Shown: positions 31,295 to 41,900, numbered from the stretch's first letter. The stretch: DNA of 64,000 nucleotides from Pseudomonas brassicacearum (GCF_003732225.1 NZ_MOBJ01000007.1:203333-267332), one strand, 5' to 3'. The notes: generated by a model not told the origin, from the sequence alone. Made by a program: numbers and translations.

Positions 31295-32062
31295 ATGAAC
31301 GTGCTTGAGTTATTGAGTCAATGGTCCTTTGGCGCCACGGACTGGCTGGTGATCGGGCTGGGCATCAGCCTTGCCTATATCGTTTTCGGCATCGCCGGGT
31401 TTGGTACGGCGCTGGTGGCGGGTCCCATCCTGATTCTGTTCATGCCACTGTCGAAAATCGTGCCCTTGTTGGTGCTGCTGGATTTCGTCGCGGCATTCGG
31501 CAATCTGCTGCCGTCGCGACGCGATGTCGCCAAACCCGAATTGTTGCGGTTACTGCCGTGCATGGCGGTGGGTTGCACGTTGGGGGTGATTTTTCTGCTG
31601 AACCTCAAATCCGGTCTGTTGCTGTTATTAATGGGGCTGTTTATCAGCGCTTATGCGATTTACAGCCTGTGGGTAAAAGTCCGACCTGCGCAGCTGGCTT
31701 CCGGTTGGGCTATTCCGATGGGGACGGTGGGCGGAATGTTCGGGGCGTTGTTCGGCAGTGGCGGCTTTTTATATGCGATTTATCTGAACAGTCGCTTACC
31801 CAAGGACGCGGCCCGAGCGACCCAAAGTGCGCTGATCAGTTGCAGCACGGTGGTGCGTTTGAGCCTGTTCACGCTCGCCGGCGTTTATGCCGAGCTACCC
31901 TTGTTGGTACTGGCAGTGTGTTTGTTGCCGGCAATGGCGCTGGGGCTGTGGATCGGTCGACGGTTGACCATGAAGATGTCCCGCGAGGCCTTTGTGCGGC
32001 TGGTAACCTGGCTGGTGCTGGCCAGCGGCATTGCCTTGATCGGCAGGTATCTGAGCACTTGA
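31295..32062 (+). CDS. TauE/SafE family sulfite/sulfonate exporter-like permease
   Basis: A 255-aa inner-membrane protein with about eight hydrophobic segments, with the paired glycine-rich repeats GFGTALVAGPILILFMPL and GGMFGALFGSGGFLYAIYL typical of the family. Start ATG at 31295, with AAGGAAGACGGGGG upstream; an upstream in-frame GTG would translate through a REP element and is rejected. Substrate (sulfite, sulfoacetate or other anion) cannot be told from sequence. Confidence 0.85.
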   Translation: MNVLELLSQWSFGATDWLVIGLGISLAYIVFGIAGFGTALVAGPILILFMPLSKIVPLLVLLDFVAAFGNLLPSRRDVAKPELLRLLPCMAVGCTLGVIFLLNLKSGLLLLLMGLFISAYAIYSLWVKVRPAQLASGWAIPMGTVGGMFGALFGSGGFLYAIYLNSRLPKDAARATQSALISCSTVVRLSLFTLAGVYAELPLLVLAVCLLPAMALGLWIGRRLTMKMSREAFVRLVTWLVLASGIALIGRYLST

Positions 32063-32100
32063 CCTGAGCCTGACAGGGATTAAGCTGCCGGCCGCTCTAT

Positions 32101-32202
32101 CGCCTTCGCGAGCAAGCTCGCTCCCACAGGTGATCTCTGGTGGTCATACAATTATGTGTCGACGGGAGATCCAGTGTGGGAGCGAGCTTGCTCGCGAAGG
32201 CG
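32101..32202. repeat. REP pair (BIME), type A
   Basis: Inverted pair with outer arms CGCCTTCGCG / CGCGAAGGCG, so the whole unit can form one long palindrome. Confidence 0.8.
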
Positions 32203-32250
32203 TCATTCGGTACGCCGCAGAACATCCATTTGACGCAGTAGGCTGCACCC

Positions 32251-32799
32251 ATGAATTCGCAAAGCATTATCGTCCCGAAAATCTCCACACTGCCGGTGCA
32301 CGAGCCTCGGGCGCGGGCGATTGTGCGGTGGCTGGTGCGCAAGAACATCATTGAAGAACAACTCACCACCTGCGGTCGTACTGGCAATCGCATGGCCCAC
32401 GCTATTGCGCCTGGCGCGCGGGCGGTGGTGTTGCATCCCGAAGCGCTGCCGTTTGGCGAGCCGATCAATGGGCTGGAGATCATCACCAAGCGCTGCATCT
32501 ATACACCGGCCAAGGGGTTTCTCGAAGAGGCCGGTTGTGCCGAATGCCGCAAAGAGATTGGCGAAGCTCTGTTCGAAAGCCTTGAAGACTGGATGCCGGG
32601 GCGCACCGACAACTTCATCTGCCCTGAATGCGGGCATGAAGATGACATCAATGGCTTTCTGTTCCTGCAAGAGTGCGGGTTTTCGAACCTGGGGTTTATC
32701 TTCAATAACTGGGCCGAGGCCGGGTTCAAACAGAGCTTCATCGACGAATTCGCCGAATGGCTGGACCTGCCGGTGAGTTGGGTCAAAGTAGAGCTATAA
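32251..32799 (+). CDS. Conserved hypothetical zinc-ribbon-like protein
   Basis: 182 aa, no signal peptide or membrane segment. Two cysteine pairs, GCAECRK (about residue 95) and ICPECGHED (about 124), look like a zinc ribbon; the rest is acidic and ends in SWVKVEL. Homologues are common in Pseudomonas but of unknown function. Flanked by REP pairs, so it appears to be a single-gene unit. Confidence 0.75.
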   Translation: MNSQSIIVPKISTLPVHEPRARAIVRWLVRKNIIEEQLTTCGRTGNRMAHAIAPGARAVVLHPEALPFGEPINGLEIITKRCIYTPAKGFLEEAGCAECRKEIGEALFESLEDWMPGRTDNFICPECGHEDDINGFLFLQECGFSNLGFIFNNWAEAGFKQSFIDEFAEWLDLPVSWVKVEL

Positions 32800-32812
32800 A
32801 CGCTGGACACAT

Positions 32813-32910
32813 TGTAGGAGCTGCCGAAGGCTGCGCTCTTTTGATCTTGATTTTCGGTGGCTCTGGAGCCGCTGAAGATCAAAAGATTGCAGCCTGCGGC
32901 AGCTCCTACG
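32813..32910. repeat. REP pair (BIME), type B
   Basis: Inverted pair of the TAGGAGCTGCCGAAGGCTGC family upstream of the guaB promoter. Confidence 0.8.
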
Positions 32911-32949
32911 GGAGCGATAATCCCCGTATATCAGTAATACCAATAATAG

Positions 32950-34497
<1,548 letters not shown>

Positions 34498-34522
34498 TGC
34501 TTCCAGTAAAAAGTTAAGTAAC

Positions 34523-34545
34523 CGGGGCTGTTCTAATCAGCCCCG
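34523..34545 (+). other. Stem-loop between guaB and guaA
   Basis: CGGGGCTG-TTCTAAT-CAGCCCCG, an 8-bp GC-rich stem followed by only a weak T-rich stretch. It may attenuate or stabilise rather than fully terminate guaBA mRNA. Confidence 0.5.
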
Positions 34546-34578
34546 AGTTGTTTCTGATTCACTAGACGAGAATGAGTC

Positions 34579-36156
34579 ATGGCCCTCGACATTCACGCTC
34601 ACCGCATCCTGATCCTCGACTTCGGTTCCCAGTACACCCAACTGATCGCCCGCCGCGTGCGTGAAATTGGTGTTTACTGCGAACTGCATCCGTTCGACAT
34701 GGACGACGAAGCGATTCGCGAATTCGCACCGAAAGGGATCATCCTCGCCGGTGGCCCGGAGTCCGTGCACGAAGCCAACAGCCCACGCGCCCCGCAAGCG
34801 GTCTGGGACCTCGGCGTACCGGTTTTCGGTATCTGCTACGGCATGCAGACCATGGCCGAACAGATGGGTGGCAAGGTTGAAGGCTCCGAACTGCGTGAGT
34901 TCGGTTACGCCCGTGTCGACGTCGTCGGCAAGAGCCGTCTGCTGGACGGCATCGAAGACCATATCGACGCTGATGGCCTGTTCGGCCTCGACGTATGGAT
35001 GAGCCACGGTGACAAGGTCACCAAAATGCCGCAGGATTTCCACATCCTGGCCAGTACTCCGAGCTGCCCGATTGCCGGCATGTTCGACGATGCTCGCGGC
35101 TACTACGGCGTGCAGTTCCACCCGGAAGTGACCCACACCAAGCAGGGTGGTCGCATCCTCTCGCGCTTCATCCTCGACATCTGCGGCTGCGAAGCCCTGT
35201 GGACGCCTTCGAAGATTGCTGAAGACGCGATCGCTCAGGTCCGCGCTCAGGTCGGCACCGACAACGTCCTGCTCGGCCTGTCCGGCGGTGTGGACTCCTC
35301 GGTAGTTGCCGCGCTGCTGCACAAAGCCATTGGCGATCAGCTGACCTGCGTCTTCGTCGACAACGGTCTGCTGCGTCTGCACGAAGGCGAGCAAGTGATG
35401 GCCATGTTCGCCGAGAACATGGGCGTCAAGGTTATCCGCGCCAACGCCGAAGAGCAGTTCCTGAACAACCTGGCCGGCGAGTCGGACCCGGAGAAGAAAC
35501 GCAAGATCATCGGCCGTACGTTTATCGACGTGTTCGATGCCCAGTCCAACAAACTGGACAACATCAAGTACCTGGCCCAGGGCACCATCTACCCGGACGT
35601 GATCGAGTCGGCTGGCGCCAAAAGCGGCAAGGCTCACGTGATCAAGTCGCACCACAACGTGGGTGGCCTGCCGGAAGAAATGAACCTCAAGCTGGTTGAA
35701 CCCCTGCGCGAGCTGTTCAAGGACGAAGTCCGTCGTCTGGGCCTGGAACTCGGCCTGCCGTACGACATGGTCTACCGTCACCCGTTCCCGGGCCCGGGCC
35801 TGGGTGTGCGGATCCTTGGTGAAGTGAAGAAGGAATACGCCGACCTGCTGCGTCGCGCCGACCACATCTTCATCGAAGAGCTGCGCAAAGCCGACTGGTA
35901 CCACAAGGTCAGCCAGGCATTCGTGGTGTTCCAGCCGGTGAAATCGGTAGGCGTGGTCGGTGACGGCCGTCGTTACGCCTGGGTTGTCGCACTGCGTGCG
36001 GTAGAAACCATCGACTTCATGACTGCGCGTTGGGCACACCTGCCTTACGAGCTGCTGGAAACCGTCAGCGGCCGCATCATCAATGAAATCGAAGGCATCT
36101 CCCGCGTCACCTACGACGTGTCGAGCAAGCCGCCAGCGACTATTGAGTGGGAGTAG
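34579..36156 (+). CDS. guaA: GMP synthase (glutamine-hydrolysing) GuaA
   Basis: Converts XMP to GMP using glutamine and ATP. 525 aa. The class I amidotransferase domain carries Cys in [16 protein letters not shown] and His/Glu in QFHPEVTHT; the ATP-pyrophosphatase P-loop is [16 protein letters not shown]; the C-terminal dimerisation domain ends PPATIEWE. The reading frame ends TAG, and its last codons form the 10-bp sequence repeated at 38842 and 41901, consistent with an integrative element attached at the 3' end of the gene. Confidence 0.97.
   Translation: MALDIHAHRILILDFGSQYTQLIARRVREIGVYCELHPFDMDDEAIREFAPKGIILAGGPESVHEANSPRAPQAVWDLGVPVFGICYGMQTMAEQMGGKVEGSELREFGYARVDVVGKSRLLDGIEDHIDADGLFGLDVWMSHGDKVTKMPQDFHILASTPSCPIAGMFDDARGYYGVQFHPEVTHTKQGGRILSRFILDICGCEALWTPSKIAEDAIAQVRAQVGTDNVLLGLSGGVDSSVVAALLHKAIGDQLTCVFVDNGLLRLHEGEQVMAMFAENMGVKVIRANAEEQFLNNLAGESDPEKKRKIIGRTFIDVFDAQSNKLDNIKYLAQGTIYPDVIESAGAKSGKAHVIKSHHNVGGLPEEMNLKLVEPLRELFKDEVRRLGLELGLPYDMVYRHPFPGPGLGVRILGEVKKEYADLLRRADHIFIEELRKADWYHKVSQAFVVFQPVKSVGVVGDGRRYAWVVALRAVETIDFMTARWAHLPYELLETVSGRIINEIEGISRVTYDVSSKPPATIEWE
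36145..36154 (+). repeat. Putative attachment core at the guaA 3' end (copy 1)
   Basis: GAGTGGGAGT, the final Glu-Trp-Glu codons plus first base of the guaA stop. Identical core at 38842-38851 and 41901-41910. guaA is a known integration hotspot for genomic islands in proteobacteria. Confidence 0.55.
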
Positions 36157-36271
36157 GTCTTAGTCGTAACTATTTGATTTATATTTAAATATCTTTAATG
36201 GTTACGAGTATTCTTACGTCATTAATGGCGTTGGCCATGGTGCGTAGCGCAAACATCGTCAGAATGTACAT

Positions 36272-36310
36272 CGATACCATGTTCGGTTGTGTGATGCCGA
36301 CATGGTATCG
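36272..36310. repeat. Perfect 11-bp inverted repeat
   Basis: CGATACCATGT (36272-36282) and ACATGGTATCG (36300-36310) separated by 17 bp. No T-run. Could be a regulator site or recombination accessory site. Confidence 0.5.
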
Positions 36311-36634
36311 AAAGTGCTTATCAGCTCAGAGGATGTTACGACTGGCGGCAGTTCTGATTCAGCGACAACTGCGGTGCCGGCTAATAGCTCACACTATGCA
36401 AAATATCGGCGCCGTGAAAGGGGAATTATTTGGTGCGAAAATCCTTCAGCATCGTCGAATAACCCTCAGCACTTAACCTTTGCCCGTCGACCTATTTGGT
36501 CACTGCATTTCGCGGCTCACTACGGCGAGTTGAACAGCAGACCGGAGGTCTAACGGGCCTGTGATTCATGCCAGCAAACGATCAGTCGGCTCTACCGGCA
36601 GGGGGCATCGCACAGCGGCAGGCGCTCACTCGCT

Positions 36635-36850
36635 GCAAGGGTGTTGGCCGCGACAGGCGACGTTGAGACTGTACAAATCATTCATGGCCATTCGTGCGTC
36701 GATCACAGCAAGCCTTATCTGAGCGTTGACCAGTTTGTTATCCGTACACATGCGCGTGAACGGCTCGTTGCCGACCTGTCAACCTCCGCCAGCGCCAGCA
36801 CCGTGCCGAAATCAGCAAAACCCGCGCAGCGCTGCAAGCGCTTAGGTTAA
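36635..36850 (+). pseudogene. Remnant of a tyrosine recombinase (integrase) C-terminus
   Basis: A short frame contains LAATGDVETVQIIHGHSCVD followed by HSKPYLSVDQF. The GH...Y spacing (nine residues from His to Tyr) equals that between the catalytic His and nucleophilic Tyr of XerC-like integrases. No upstream R/K/HxxR motifs are readable, so this is a decayed fragment. Its place next to the guaA 3' end fits an element that once integrated there. Confidence 0.45.
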
Positions 36851-37093
36851 CCCCGCCGCCGCCAACTGATGAGGTCGTTCGGTCTCCTCTCACGCAGCAT
36901 TTGCAACTCATCAATTTTGATGCTCACGGCGCTCTCAGGCACTACCTGGCTCGCGAGGCTAGAAATAATATTAACCTCCGTTACCCTTATAGTTCTTAAG
37001 ATTCACACCGGCGCGCTTTAATTTTCTTTGGTGTGCTCATAATAGGTGATATGGTTAATCTTAAGTAATTTAATGCTCATGATGGTGAGTCTT

Positions 37094-37438
37094 ATGGATG
37101 CCTTTTTTCCCGTCGCTTGCGCTGATAAGCTCAGTAAAGTCGGGCTACTCGTTAAAGCCAAGCGCCTTGCGTTAGGAGTGCGCCAATCCGACCTCAAGGT
37201 CACACTTGGCGTCTCGGAGCACACGCTCCGCAAGATTGAGGGTGGATCTGAACTCGTGGATCTTCGGTCGTTCATGTTGGTGCTGTGGAAGTTGGGAATC
37301 ACGGAAACGGTTTTCGCTTCCTTGGAAGGAATCGAAAAAACGTCCGAAATCACCCGCTTTACCGACGAAGGTGAATCACACCACGGCATAGCAACAAAGC
37401 GTGTGCGACTGCCTAAATCCAAGCCCGAGGATTTCTGA
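37094..37438 (+). CDS. HipB-like helix-turn-helix regulator/antitoxin
   Basis: About 114 aa if started at the ATG at 37094 (GGTGAG upstream); in-frame starts as far as 37046 are possible. A Cro/C1-type HTH is visible at LVKAKRLALGVRQSDLKVTL and VSEHTLRKIEGGSE, and a basic C-terminal tail TKRVRLPKSKPEDF follows. Its stop overlaps the start of the HipA-like gene by 1 bp, the usual arrangement of hipBA modules. Role as antitoxin and autorepressor is inferred. Confidence 0.75.
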   Translation: MDAFFPVACADKLSKVGLLVKAKRLALGVRQSDLKVTLGVSEHTLRKIEGGSELVDLRSFMLVLWKLGITETVFASLEGIEKTSEITRFTDEGESHHGIATKRVRLPKSKPEDF

Positions 37439-38652
37439 TGTCGCGTGCTTACATCTACATGGACCATCCCGAAACCGGCGAGCTTCTGACCCTAGGAAGA
37501 CTGGTCTTGAGAGGGAGTACTGGTGAGTTTCTCTATGCGCCCGAATTAGTTAAGCGCGGGGGGTGGGTGCCTGACCACATCAACTATCCACTGCGCGCCG
37601 AGCCGTACACCGGAATTACGAAGAACCGTGGCGTTCCCGGCTTCATCAATGACGCGATGCCCGACGGTTGGGGCGAGCGATTGCTCTATCGCGCATACGG
37701 AAGGGATCTTGGTCCAATCGATTTTTTGCTCAGGTCGCCAAACATCGACCGGGTTGGGAACTTGATGGCTGGGACCACGGCGGCACCGGCACCGGGCTTA
37801 GGTGGGGGAACAGTTCCAACTCTGCGAGGATTGGCAAAATTTGTTGAGGCCTGTGAAGCCGTTTACGACGGGCAGCTCGAAGATGAGGCGATTATCACGC
37901 TCAACATTCGTCAGCAGCGATCGGCACTCGGCGGTGCGCGTCCGAAACGAACTCTGCAAGACAACGGAATGTTGATCCTGGCCAAGCCACGAGACCGGTT
38001 CGATAACTACGACTTTCCATCGATTGAGTATGCGTGCATGACTTTCGCGGCATCGAAGGGATTGAGCGTCGCGAAGACGGCCCTTCACGCCGAGTCCCCA
38101 ACCACCCTGCTAGTCGAGCGCTTTGACCGAACTCCGATTGCTGAAGGTGCGAAACGTATTCCGATGCTCAGCGCATTGACCTTGCTGAATGCTGATTGGA
38201 ATGAGCCGTACCATCGTGACTGGTTGTACGCGGGCATGGCCGATGAGATGCGCCGACGTGGTGTTCCTGATGAGGACTTGCATGAGCTGTTCAGGCGCAT
38301 GTGCTACAACGCACTGGCTGGAAATAGCGATGATCACCCGCGTAACCATGCAGTAATTTTAATCCAAGGCCAGTGGCGCCTTTCACCCATGTATGACGTT
38401 CTGCCGATTCTGGAGGAAGGTCCAGCTAAGGCGTTAGCCATGGCGGTTGGGAGTGACGGCCCCCAAGTTAGTCGCTCCAACTTACTCAGCCATCACAGAC
38501 ACTTTGCGCTTGAGCGTGAGCACGCCGAGCATCTGCTTGATGAGGTAGCAAGCTGGGAAGAGGAGTTGAAGGACTACTACAGCCAATGGCTCAAAGGTGA
38601 AGACCTACAAATGGCGCGTGAAGCCACCAGCTCGGAGCGAATGCTCAGGTAA
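37438..38652 (+). CDS. HipA-family serine/threonine kinase toxin
   Basis: 404 aa. HipA_N region MSRAYIYMDHPETGELLTLG, then kinase motifs SALGGARPK (162-170, the Gly-rich/regulatory-Ser loop), LLVERFDR (about 224-231), catalytic GNSDDHPRNHA (295-305) and metal-binding SPMYDVLP (316-323). All key residues are intact, so it is probably active. HipA kinases phosphorylate targets such as glutamyl-tRNA synthetase to cause dormancy; the target here is unknown. It lies between attachment-like copies 1 and 2. Confidence 0.85.
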   Translation: MSRAYIYMDHPETGELLTLGRLVLRGSTGEFLYAPELVKRGGWVPDHINYPLRAEPYTGITKNRGVPGFINDAMPDGWGERLLYRAYGRDLGPIDFLLRSPNIDRVGNLMAGTTAAPAPGLGGGTVPTLRGLAKFVEACEAVYDGQLEDEAIITLNIRQQRSALGGARPKRTLQDNGMLILAKPRDRFDNYDFPSIEYACMTFAASKGLSVAKTALHAESPTTLLVERFDRTPIAEGAKRIPMLSALTLLNADWNEPYHRDWLYAGMADEMRRRGVPDEDLHELFRRMCYNALAGNSDDHPRNHAVILIQGQWRLSPMYDVLPILEEGPAKALAMAVGSDGPQVSRSNLLSHHRHFALEREHAEHLLDEVASWEEELKDYYSQWLKGEDLQMAREATSSERMLR

Positions 38653-38697
38653 ACACGAGAACAGATGAATTTGAAGGTGGTTTCCACGGGGGTGTCG

Positions 38698-38723
38698 CGG
38701 TGTGGTAGTCGATGACCACACCG
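38698..38723 (+). terminator. Hairpin downstream of the HipA-like gene
   Basis: CGGTGTGGT-AGTCGATG-ACCACACCG, perfect 9-bp stem, no T-run; a weak or factor-assisted terminator at best. Confidence 0.4.
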
Positions 38724-38841
38724 CACGAGTAACGCTGTGCGTGCGAAACAGTTTTTCGTCAATGGTGTTTTTCGTGGTATCAGCTGGTTTTATTAAAGTA
38801 AGGCCTTGATTTAAAAAGAATTTCTATGATTATTTGTGTTC

Positions 38842-38853
38842 GAGTGGGAGTGA
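38842..38853 (+). repeat. Putative attachment core (copy 2)
   Basis: GAGTGGGAGTGA reads Glu-Trp-Glu-stop, what an uninterrupted guaA terminus would look like. It is followed directly by a strong hairpin (38860-38889) that could be the original guaA terminator. Confidence 0.5.
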
Positions 38854-38859
38854 GTTGAA

Positions 38860-38889
38860 CAACAAGGGCGCCGTAAGGCGCCCTTGTTG
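38860..38889 (+). terminator. Strong hairpin, possible displaced guaA terminator
   Basis: CAACAAGGGCGCC-GTAA-GGCGCCCTTGTTG, perfect 13-bp stem with a 4-nt loop, no long T-run. A diverged copy of the same hairpin and flanks lies at 41775-41800. Confidence 0.55.
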
Positions 38890-39053
38890 CATCTGCGGGA
38901 AATGTTTACATCTGTGTATTCTGCGTACTGACCGGAAGCTGGTGCTCGGACGAGAAGTGATGTCAAAATAGTGTCAATTTCGCCGGATCACTGAATTCGG
39001 ATTCCGACAACATGGATGTGGACAGGCTTTGAACGAGCCTGCGTAAGGGATAT

Positions 39054-41753
39054 ATGGTTTCTATTTACGTCAGAGGTAAAGACAACGCCGAGCAGATCAG
39101 TGACTGGACGATGAAGAGTGACGGCCACGGTGAATTCGTGCTGACTTGTCGCGATCTATCGGGCGAGCGCGTTCCTTATTCGCTCGGGGACTGCGAAGTC
39201 GTTCCGACCCGAGAGCTGAAAAACCAGCTTCTGCGCAAAAAGGGCAGCTCAGTAACAAGTCCCATTGATAAAGCTGCGATCTACGGCGAGAAATATGCCG
39301 TCGTACAGTATTCGGGAAGTACGGCACGTTACCTGTTCAAGATGGACACTATCGAGCTTGTCATCCCAACAAAGATGAAGGATGAGCCGACCTACAACTA
39401 TTTCCTTTCCGTCGCCAATAGTCGGGTCGAACAGGCCGTGAAACCTGCGGACAAGGTGATCGCTGAAAATGTGCTGCGCCAACTAAGCGCAATACCTTCA
39501 TGCGCGGATACTGCATTGCACGCCTACTGCACCGGGAAGAACGCACAGCAGGAACAAGCCGGTCATTTCATCTTTCCTTTTGGTATCAATGAAAGTCAGC
39601 TTCAGGCCGTCGAGCAGGCCTTCACCTCGCAGATCAGTCTGATCGAAGGGCCACCCGGCACCGGCAAGACCCAGACCATTTTGAACATCGTCGCCAACAT
39701 CTTGTTGCGAGGAAAAAACGTGGCGGTGGTGTCCAACAACAATTCGGCCGTTGCGAATGTCTGCGAAAAACTGGGTAAGTCCGGGCTGGATTATCTTGTT
39801 GCCAGTTTGGGCAGCACCGAGAACCGTGAGGCATTCTTCGCCAATCCGCGTCCTCGACCTTCGGCGGTTCCCGAAGTCGCTCCTTCAATGGAGCGTATTC
39901 AGGTCGTCTTGCAACAGCTCAAGGGTTTTCTGAGTGCCCGCAACGCGGTGGCGCAGTTGCAGATTGAAATCGATGAGCTTGAGGTGGAGCGGCGCTATCT
40001 GCAGCAATGGCAGCAGGACAACGGCGTGCAAATACCTGCCTTGGACAAGTACAAGCTCTCCCCGCAAAAGTCCGCTGATTTGATGGCTTACCTGACACAT
40101 ATGGCTGGCGGCCGCGTCAGGATCAAGGACAGAATCGAGATGCTGTTCAATTTTCGAATTTTGCGCACGAAGCCATTCGATAATTGGGAAAAGCGCAAAT
40201 CGACTTTCTATGCCCTGCAGCTTCATTACTACGACAAGGTTTTGCAGGAAAAGCAGGTGGCATTGACCAGCCATCAGCAAGCGTTACGACTTGGCAGTTA
40301 CCAAGCGCTGCTGGAAGAGCTGACGAGCGCTTCGATGAAGTACCTCAAGCAGCACCTGCATCAGCATGTGCCGAACCCTGAACCCTTCGATGCCAAGACT
40401 TACAAACGCAAGTTGGATGGGTTCCTGAAGCGCTATCCGATCATTTCCAGTAGCACGCACTCGATCATCAACTCGCTCGAAAGCGGCGCGATGCTCGACT
40501 ACGTCATCATCGACGAGGCCTCGCAACAGGACATCGTTCCGGGAATATTGGCACTCGGTTGCGCAAAGAACCTGATCATCGTGGGCGATAGAAAACAGTT
40601 GGCGCACATTCCGGCAACGTTGGGCATGGCGGCGCCCAAGGATCACTACGATTGCGAGAAGCACAGCCTGCTCGATTCGTGCATCAGTGTGTTCAATGGT
40701 TCGATCCCGACGACGTTGCTCAAAGAGCACTATCGTTGCCACCCGCGAATCATTCAGTTCTGCAATCAGCAGTTCTACGACAACCAACTGGTTCCGATGA
40801 CCAAAGACAGCGGTGAAAAGCCGTTGTCGCTGCTGGTCACTGCCAAGGGCAACCACACGCGAAAGACCACCAACCTTCGCGAGCTGGACTCGTTGCTGGC
40901 AATGCTTGAAGGAGAGGGCGAAAGTGCCTGGGAGGGCGAGGATGGCCGGGGCTTCATCGCGCCTTTCAGGGCTCAAGCGACGCTTTCGGGCACGGTTTTG
41001 CCGGCTGACTTCGTCAATGACACCGTGCACAAGTTCCAGGGACGCGAGTGTGACGAGATCGTCTTTTCAACAGTGTTGGACAAAAAGAGCATTACTCCAA
41101 AATTCCTGACTTTCGTGGATGATCCACGCATGGTCAATGTGGCGGTATCCCGCGCCAAGCATCGCTTCACCCTGGTCACGGGAGACGACGTCTTCACGAA
41201 GAACAACGGGCACATCGCGGCGCTGGTTCGCTACATCGAATACTACGCGGAAGAAGGGCAACTGCACCGCGCACCGGTGATCTCGGCCTTCGACCTGCTC
41301 TATAAGGAATACGACCAATCGCTCGAACGGCTCAAGGCCAGGTTGCGACGGGATGACTCCCGATACCGATCCGAGCAGATCGTGGCGCAGATACTGCGTG
41401 AGGCGCTGGATCAGGATGCCTGCCGGGGGATCACGTTCCACTCCCAGATCGTGCTGATTCAGTTGGTCTCGATAGACTGCGCGGGCCTGACGACGCGGGA
41501 GCTGGCATTCATGAGAAACCACGCCAGTTGCGATTTCGTGCTCTATTACAAAGTAGGAAAAAAGCCGCTGGGCGTGATAGAGGTCGATGGGGGCGAACAT
41601 GACAAGCCGGATCAGGCGGAACGGGATGCCTTGAAAGACAGCATTCTGCGCAAGTGTGATATCCCCTTGTTGCGTTTGCGGACCGTCGAGAGCCGCATTG
41701 AGGAACGGGTGGCCGCATTTCTGGCGCAGTGGGCAAGCAGCGTTTCGAATTAA
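39054..41753 (+). CDS. SF1 helicase (Upf1/DNA2-like) fused to DUF2726 nuclease-like domain
   Basis: 899 aa. N-terminal about 170 residues unassigned. Helicase motifs: Q-like INESQLQAVEQAF (178-190), Walker A GPPGTGKT (199-206), long helical insertion, Walker B DYVIIDEAS (482-490), GDRKQLAHIP (511-520), EHYRCHPRIIQFC (558-570), TVHKFQGRECDEIVF (657-671) and VNVAVSRAKHRFTLVTGD (694-711). The C-terminal region (about 765-893) with CDFVLYY, VIEVDGGEH and PLLRL matches the DUF2726 pattern of Vsr/PD-(D/E)XK-related proteins. Single cargo gene between attachment-like copies 2 and 3; likely nucleic-acid processing, possibly phage defence (inferred). Confidence 0.85.
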   Translation: MVSIYVRGKDNAEQISDWTMKSDGHGEFVLTCRDLSGERVPYSLGDCEVVPTRELKNQLLRKKGSSVTSPIDKAAIYGEKYAVVQYSGSTARYLFKMDTIELVIPTKMKDEPTYNYFLSVANSRVEQAVKPADKVIAENVLRQLSAIPSCADTALHAYCTGKNAQQEQAGHFIFPFGINESQLQAVEQAFTSQISLIEGPPGTGKTQTILNIVANILLRGKNVAVVSNNNSAVANVCEKLGKSGLDYLVASLGSTENREAFFANPRPRPSAVPEVAPSMERIQVVLQQLKGFLSARNAVAQLQIEIDELEVERRYLQQWQQDNGVQIPALDKYKLSPQKSADLMAYLTHMAGGRVRIKDRIEMLFNFRILRTKPFDNWEKRKSTFYALQLHYYDKVLQEKQVALTSHQQALRLGSYQALLEELTSASMKYLKQHLHQHVPNPEPFDAKTYKRKLDGFLKRYPIISSSTHSIINSLESGAMLDYVIIDEASQQDIVPGILALGCAKNLIIVGDRKQLAHIPATLGMAAPKDHYDCEKHSLLDSCISVFNGSIPTTLLKEHYRCHPRIIQFCNQQFYDNQLVPMTKDSGEKPLSLLVTAKGNHTRKTTNLRELDSLLAMLEGEGESAWEGEDGRGFIAPFRAQATLSGTVLPADFVNDTVHKFQGRECDEIVFSTVLDKKSITPKFLTFVDDPRMVNVAVSRAKHRFTLVTGDDVFTKNNGHIAALVRYIEYYAEEGQLHRAPVISAFDLLYKEYDQSLERLKARLRRDDSRYRSEQIVAQILREALDQDACRGITFHSQIVLIQLVSIDCAGLTTRELAFMRNHASCDFVLYYKVGKKPLGVIEVDGGEHDKPDQAERDALKDSILRKCDIPLLRLRTVESRIEERVAAFLAQWASSVSN

Positions 41754-41774
41754 GCCGTGGGTGCAATTTGAACC

Positions 41775-41800
41775 ACAGGGGCGCCGTGAGGCGCCCTTGT
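41775..41800 (+). terminator. Hairpin after the helicase gene
   Basis: ACAGGGGCGCC-GTGA-GGCGCCCTTGT, 11-bp stem with one G-T pair, 22 bp after the stop. It and its flanks (TTTGAACCACAG..., TTGTCGCATGTG) resemble the hairpin at 38860. Confidence 0.55.
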
Positions 41801-41900
41801 CGCATGTGACGGTCGTGCCCCATTTGTTCGTGATGAGTGCGCGACAATGCTTTACTTAATATTTCTCAGATGAAGAATTTTCGCGTGCTGCAAGTGCAAG

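Larger units (their letters stand above)
36157..37093. other. Degenerate accessory region after guaA
   Basis: About 0.9 kb, visibly more AT-rich than the backbone at both ends, without an intact gene I can support. It holds an 11-bp inverted repeat (36272-36310), an integrase-like remnant (36635-36850) and the presumed promoter of the HTH gene at 37094. Confidence 0.6.
38653..39053. other. Intergenic region between the HipA-like gene and helicase
   Basis: Holds a hairpin after hipA (38698-38723), an AT-rich stretch (about 38765-38840), attachment-like copy 2 (38842) and a 13-bp-stem hairpin (38860-38889). No gene supported. Confidence 0.6.

Noticed and set aside
34523..34545. Riboswitch between guaB and guaA
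   Set aside because: Only a simple 8-bp hairpin is seen; no purine-aptamer architecture.
36157..36560. Short frames after guaA (for example 36287-36553)
   Set aside because: Unrecognised, mutually overlapping and without ribosome binding sites; treated as degenerate DNA.
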